A DNA stretch of 64,000 nucleotides, taken from positions 16,915-80,914 of the forward strand of contig JAMJFZ010003710.1 in NCBI GenBank assembly GCA_026225945.1, read 5' to 3'. The DNA comes from Cricetomys ansorgei (taxonomy: Eukaryota > Chordata > Mammalia > Rodentia > Nesomyidae). Below, piece by piece: positions 59,426-64,000 of this stretch. The notes beneath the pieces were generated by a model that did no database searches, was not told the DNA's origin, and saw nothing but the letters and a program-made list of their open reading frames with translations. How positions within the stretch are numbered: the first letter of the stretch is position 1; every line of letters starts with the position of its first letter. Made by a program: the position numbers and the translations under genes.

Positions 59426-62261
59426 AAATGAGACAGTTTAAAGTCAAGTAAAGCAATGCTAGTTATTTGGTTTGGCAAAACCAAAGCTATACACATATGG
59501 TATCAATGAAAATAGGAATGCTGAAATCACATATTTATGAAAAAATATTCTTGCTAAATTAGTAATGACAAAATAATATATGTAGAACAAATTTTAAGGA
59601 GTACATGATTTTCATAGGTCTTGTTCATTTGTTACTTTATTTACCCAGGTATTGAAATTCCACATATATAGTTATTTTGACACAATTCATGTACAAATTG
59701 CACAAGTATAGGAAACACCTGAACAAAAATGACAAAACCACCTCCCATGTTCTGTGTGTTTTAAATGAGTCCATTTAATCCTCCCATTATCCTTGATGCA
59801 ATATAATTCCCTAGTAAATATTTTTTAATCATCTAACAAGAAACGGGCAGATGTATTATGAACAATGAAAAATATAACTTTTTCAGGATGAGTCAGTTAG
59901 GAGAGTATATAGCTGTGATGCATACCAGGAACTTATTATTCTTCATTCTGCACCCTGAATTTAGGCTATATTGTGATATTGAAAGCAATGATAAATAGAA
60001 TCATTCTGCCTCACTTCCACCTCTCCTTTAAAATTATTTCAGGGCAACATTTTAGCTAAGTGACCTCAGAATGTTGCTGTACTTTTCAGAGTCTCTTATT
60101 CTCTCATTAAAATTAAAGGTCATCCCTATGTTATAAGCTAGTAAAAGAAGGCTGATTGTTACCATATCTTCCCCATTTCTGATACATTCTGAACCTTTAT
60201 TATGTTCATAAGCCAGTCAATTAGCTAGTTTTTGTTTTGTTTTTATTTGTTGTTGTTTTTTTGTTTTGTTTTTGTTTTTGTGGATACTGGAGAACAATTT
60301 AAAACAAAGGCCTTTACCTTCCAATAATAGCAAATAGGTGCTTTGATGATGTAGTGGTTCTCCTGCTTAAGTTCTGTGTGAGTAAGACATGGGAATGTGG
60401 GTGTGTAGGGCACAGAACATGGGTTTGAGTTACAGATAAGGAAAATGTCTGTACACATCCATCTTCTCAACAGTATATTCCTTCGTTCCAGGAGATATCA
60501 CCCCTTCTTCCAGACTTGCTCACTACAATTATTCTTTGAAACGTAATATAAGCCAAGATAATGATGGAGCCTTGTTCTTTGTAAAATTCACAAAGAACAT
60601 ATAGGGTTGGTCAAGCCTAAGGCAGATGGCCTGTCACAGCAACTTTCTCATACCCTCCATCAAATCCTCAGTGGTTCCTAGATTGTAGTTAAAGCCAATA
60701 CTCATTTTATAATTTCTCTTGGCAAAAACTATCATTCTGTTATTCCTTTGGCTTGGACAATGATTATGATGGGGGTGAAATACACAAAATTAATAAGTAT
60801 AAGAAAGTCAATGCATTTTAGTTTTGTTGTGTTTGTTTTTTCACACCTAGGCTCACAAAGGAAATTATTCATACTGATTTCTCAATTTTTAATCCAAAGC
60901 AAGCTTTCCTTTCCTGACATGTTCTTAGCTAATTAATCTGCTTCTTACTTCATTTTAAAAACAGAAACAATCAGATTAGACCTTCCAAAAGTTTCCCTAG
61001 CCACATGGACTAACATAATAACAGCTGTGCCAAAAACCTCTGCCATCACTTCTGTTATTATGGATGAGCTGCCTGTGCTCCCAGCTTAGACTAAACCCTT
61101 CCCTCATGGACAGAATCCCATCTCCTCTGGACTGTGCAAGGACATGGTCCAAGTGCTTGCCTTTCCTCTCCTCATCAATTATTCTCTTTCTACCAGATCA
61201 TTTTCATAATGTGAAACCAAAATAGGATATCTCAAAACAAAATAAATCCAGTGAAAGTCTACACACTCATGTAGGAAGCAATATACACACCCTCCTCTGA
61301 TCATACTCTAAGCCCAGAAGTATTTTCGATAGTTATTTTTATATATCTCCTAAAATATGTATGCATATGAATGTATGTCCAATATATATGCTGCCAAAGA
61401 GAAATGGAGTGATTTTTACAGGAATGAGTGACCACACAGAGGAGTAAAGATGGAAAGTAAATGTGCCATTAAATTCTATAGTAGGATTTATTTTCCTATT
61501 ATACTGCCTGGAAAGAGTACCGGCTTGCATTCTAGAATTAAGCTTTTAGAAAGTAGGTATTTAATTTTGTTTTGATTGTAAGATAATTGTTGGAAGATAA
61601 TTACTGACTCTTACTGCCTTTACACTCAGCAGAAGATAAATGATCAGTTAGAGAAAACAATAGACCAATACATACATATAAAATTTTCCCTTCAATAAGA
61701 ATTGATCATTCTTGAATTTCAAACTTTCAAAATTATTTATAGATTTTGACACTTTATTAATATCATTATTTTGTGTTAATTTTCCATATACTAGAAAAAT
61801 AACTATCTCAAAATTAACCACAAGGTGAACAGATTACAATTAGTTGTATTTTTCTGCATTTAAGATCACTGGAGGCCTTGAACAAGTTTGTGATACAATA
61901 TTTTTGTGTTTTAGATTTCATATGGCTAAGTACTTTTTTTTTCTTAGCTCTGCTATGCTTAGATTTGTTGTTCTTATTATCAAGGATAGTTATAAATTTG
62001 ATTGCTGACTAGAAACAGTAATAGTAATATCTAATATGCCAAATTATGCTACTGACTGTTTCATTCCATTTTAAGGAGGTATAAAGATTTTAATTTTTAA
62101 AGGATGATTTTGCAACAAAATATTTTTCTCAGACTCAGGTTTATATAAATTCCATTACAAAGTATAAACACACTTTAAATGAAGTCTGTTTTATTCCATT
62201 TTTATTTCAATCACCAATTCATCTGACCTTAGTTTCTCTCTTAAAACAATATCATTTTTCA
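59426..62261. other. Unique AT-rich sequence, no gene seen
   Basis: It contains a T/G low-complexity run at 60229-60282 and a stem-loop-capable TTTGGTTT..AAACCAAA at 59466-59485. Segments near 60050-60115 (MIR-like) and 60650-60770 (L2-like) give weak resemblances only. No exon is visible. Confidence 0.4.
60229..60282. repeat. (TTTTG/TTG)n low-complexity run
   Basis: Runs of T separated by single G, likely the antisense tail of a lost retroposon. Confidence 0.85.
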
Positions 62262-62543
62262 GGTTCATAAGTGGCTAAGTAGGTAAAAAGTTCTGTCTGT
62301 TTAAGGGTGAGGACCTGACTTAGAATCTCCAGAATTATGTAAAACCGAACTCATAGCATTAGTTCTGAAATGCCAGACACCTATAGGAGGAATTGGAGAC
62401 TCACAGATAAGCTTCTTGGTCCCAAACTTCAGGAAAACAAACAAACAAACCAGAGACCCTGCCTTAAACAAGGTAGAAGGCAAAGAACAACCACTAATGC
62501 TGTCCACTGACCTCCACATGTGCACATTAGTGTGCATATGCCT

Positions 62544-62601
<58 letters not shown>
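62262..62601 (+). mobile_element. B4-type SINE with (CA)n tail, plus strand
   Basis: The left half (AAGTGGCTAAGTAGGTAAAA, GGACCTGACTTAGAATCTCC) is tRNA/ID-like. The middle holds GAGACCCTGCCTTAAACAAG and the B4-specific AGGTAGAAGGCAAAGAACAA and CTGACCTCCACATGTGCAC, followed by a CA array. This is the B4 composite order. Three overlapping frames here are shadows. Confidence 0.82.
62548..62601. repeat. (CA)n microsatellite
   Basis: About 27 pure CA units, the expanded tail of the B4 element. It is the longest CA array in the window. Confidence 0.97.
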
Positions 62602-62604
<3 letters not shown>

Positions 62605-62651
62605 CGCATCCATCATACACATATAAACACATTTAAAAAAATAAAAATACT

Positions 62652-62823
62652 GAGCAGTGGTGGTGCACACCTTTAATGCCAGCACTGAGGAGGCAGAGGC
62701 AGCTGGATCTCTATGAGTTTGAGGCCAGCTTGTTCAACAGAGTGAGTTACAGCACAGCCAGAGTTACAACAGAGAAACCCTGTCTCAAAAAACCAATAAA
62801 TAAATAAAAATAAAAATAAAAAT
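62652..62823 (+). mobile_element. B1 SINE with A-rich tail, plus strand
   Basis: It begins GAGCAGTGGTGGTGCACACC, has GGAGGCAGAGGCAGCTGGAT, CTCTATGAGTTTGAGGCCAG, GAGTTACAACAGAGAAACCC and TGTCTCAAAAAACC, then an AATAAATAAAAATAAAA tail to 62823. It is the most complete and least diverged B1 here. Confidence 0.95.
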
Positions 62824-63339
62824 AGCCATTTATCACAAAATATTCTTACTTAACTCTCTTGATTTGTGTTCCATAAGAAATAAAATCTTCATACCTCAGT
62901 GGTAAATTTGGTTGTATCTGATATAAAGAGGGATAGTATTTTATCGTTCAACTTAATGACTTGAAGATTGGTCTCTAGGACTACAGTATTTGTTTTTAAA
63001 TGTTGATTCTTCATGCTGTTAATAGTACAAATCTTATACTATTAATTGTAGTTTTTTGAATTGCTAAGTGACTAAACTACTTTGTTTCTTGAACCCTTCT
63101 AATATAAAGTGTCACCACTTTTAATAATAGAATAAGCTCCTAGAACAGTTATGATGGGTAAATGACTTAATGCACCATCTAGTAAGTACAAGAGAAAAGG
63201 ATGATTCCATTCTTTAGAGAATTCAAAGGACGGCAGATAAAGGCAAAATAAGAAATGGGAAGTTTGTCTCTCAAAAAAAAAAAAAAAACAAAAACAAACA
63301 AACCCTTAGATGATTTCATATATTTATATAAAAAATTCT
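62824..63339. other. Unique AT-rich sequence with an A-rich run
   Basis: A 17-A run followed by CAAAAACAAACAAA lies at 63275-63303, likely a retroposon tail whose body is not recognised. No gene seen. Confidence 0.4.
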
Positions 63340-64000
63340 AGGTGTTTTTCTGTTCTCTTCAATCCCCATTTCCCTTGCTCTGAGAGCCTTCTTCCATTAT
63401 GGCCTATGCCTTCTCATATGGAATCCTTAGCAAATAAAATAACCAATAAAAATAGATGTTTAATTACAATGTCTAACCCTGGCATGGAAAGGAGGTTATT
63501 TATGGGGCATGGGGAACTTATCAATGGTCACATCACTGTAGGCTATGATATCCATTTCTCCAACAGCTGTTAACTGTTGACTCTCCCTCAGAAAAGGTGG
63601 GTTTATCATGGGCCACTCTCTTACTCATGAATGTTGATGGGTCTAGTCACGTACACGTCCTGTTCAGCCCAGCTACAGCTATGATGAGTTCATCAGTACA
63701 ATGGTTATGCCATATCCAGAAGATATCTTTTTATTGTACATCTCCCATACTTTGGCTACTATATTTTCTGCCTTGCCCACTTTCTGTGATATATCCTGGG
63801 CCTTGGAAGAGGAGACATCATTGTCCTATTTACAGCTGAGAACTCCACTGTTACTTATTCTTAGCACTTTGGACAATTATAACTTTTTGTATTAACCACT
63901 GTCTGTTGCAGTGAGAAGCTTCTCTAATGAAGATTAGATATAGCACTAATCTATAGGATAAATATGGGAATTTAGAAGGCATTTTGACAACTTTATTGCT
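63340..64000 (-). mobile_element. Rodent L1 3' UTR (Lx-like), antisense, runs off window
   Basis: TGGGGCATGGGGAACTTATC, CATCACTGTAGGCTATGATA, ACTCATGAATGTTGATGGGT, GTTGCAGTGAGAAGCTTCTC and TAGATATAGCACTAATCTAT match rodent L1 3' UTR, and the first part is homologous to 2690-3050. It continues past the right edge. Frames at 63310, 63597 and 63701 are shadows. Confidence 0.75.

Noticed and set aside
59466..59485. TTTGGTTT..AAACCAAA stem-loop
   Set aside because: A single 8-bp stem is expected by chance at this scale; no terminator or RNA context.
60048..60115. Possible MIR core
   Set aside because: A few matching words (TAAGTGACCTCAG, CATTAAAATTAAAGG) but too diverged to claim.
60640..60790. 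Possible L2 remnant
   Set aside because: Weak similarity to the L2 3' end (AATCCTCAGTGGTTCC); not enough ordered landmarks.

Overview
This window is nuclear DNA from a muroid rodent, as shown by its repeats: B1, B2/B3-like, B4 and ID-like SINEs, MT-type MaLR LTRs, rodent L1 3' UTR sequence and long CA/GT, GA, CTAT, CCTT and AT microsatellites in AT-rich DNA. The species cannot be named. I find no supportable protein-coding gene, no structural RNA gene and no CRISPR array. Open frames are short, follow AT-rich composition or lie inside repeats. The window reads as a gene desert or the inside of a very large intron. Family calls were made by eye, without a repeat search.

Layout. 1-5.1 kb: a CTAT microsatellite, a MaLR-like LTR (+), an antisense L1 3' UTR and an LTR-like element (-). 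5.1-9.9 kb: mostly unique sequence, a B2-type SINE and an unexplained pair of about 58-bp inverted repeats 2.1 kb apart. 9.9-12.7 kb: a SINE abutting a nearly complete MT MaLR (LTR, about 1.3 kb non-coding interior, LTR; minus strand), then microsatellites and another SINE. 12.7-18.1 kb: mostly unique, with a proto-B1, a short coding-like remnant and AT/GT arrays. 18.1-22.7 kb: an LTR (+), a 140-bp CCTT array, old L1 pieces, a palindrome cluster, a solo MT LTR and a SINE. 22.7-33.6 kb: the quietest stretch, with an L1 3' end, a SINE, a 225-bp purine tract and two candidate conserved non-coding elements (27.2-27.56 and 31.28-31.51 kb). 33.6-42.7 kb: dense nested repeats: a solo LTR, an L1 tail, an ID-like SINE, the LTR family in opposing orientations around an antisense L1 3' UTR, an ERV 3' LTR with polypurine tract and interior, and L1 fragments of opposite sense with a B1 inside. 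42.7-64 kb: unique AT-rich DNA with scattered B1, B2, B4, MIR, MaLR and L1 pieces; the window ends inside another antisense L1 3' UTR.

The four copies of one rodent LTR family (near 4.6, 18.5, 35.8 and 38.6 kb) each carry two or three short blocks resembling the head of B1. Nearly all L1 fragments lie on the minus strand. I found no evidence for a new multi-gene system; the items most worth checking are the nested block at 35-43 kb, the 5.8/8.0 kb inverted repeat, the two conserved-element candidates and the coding-like remnant at 14.3 kb.
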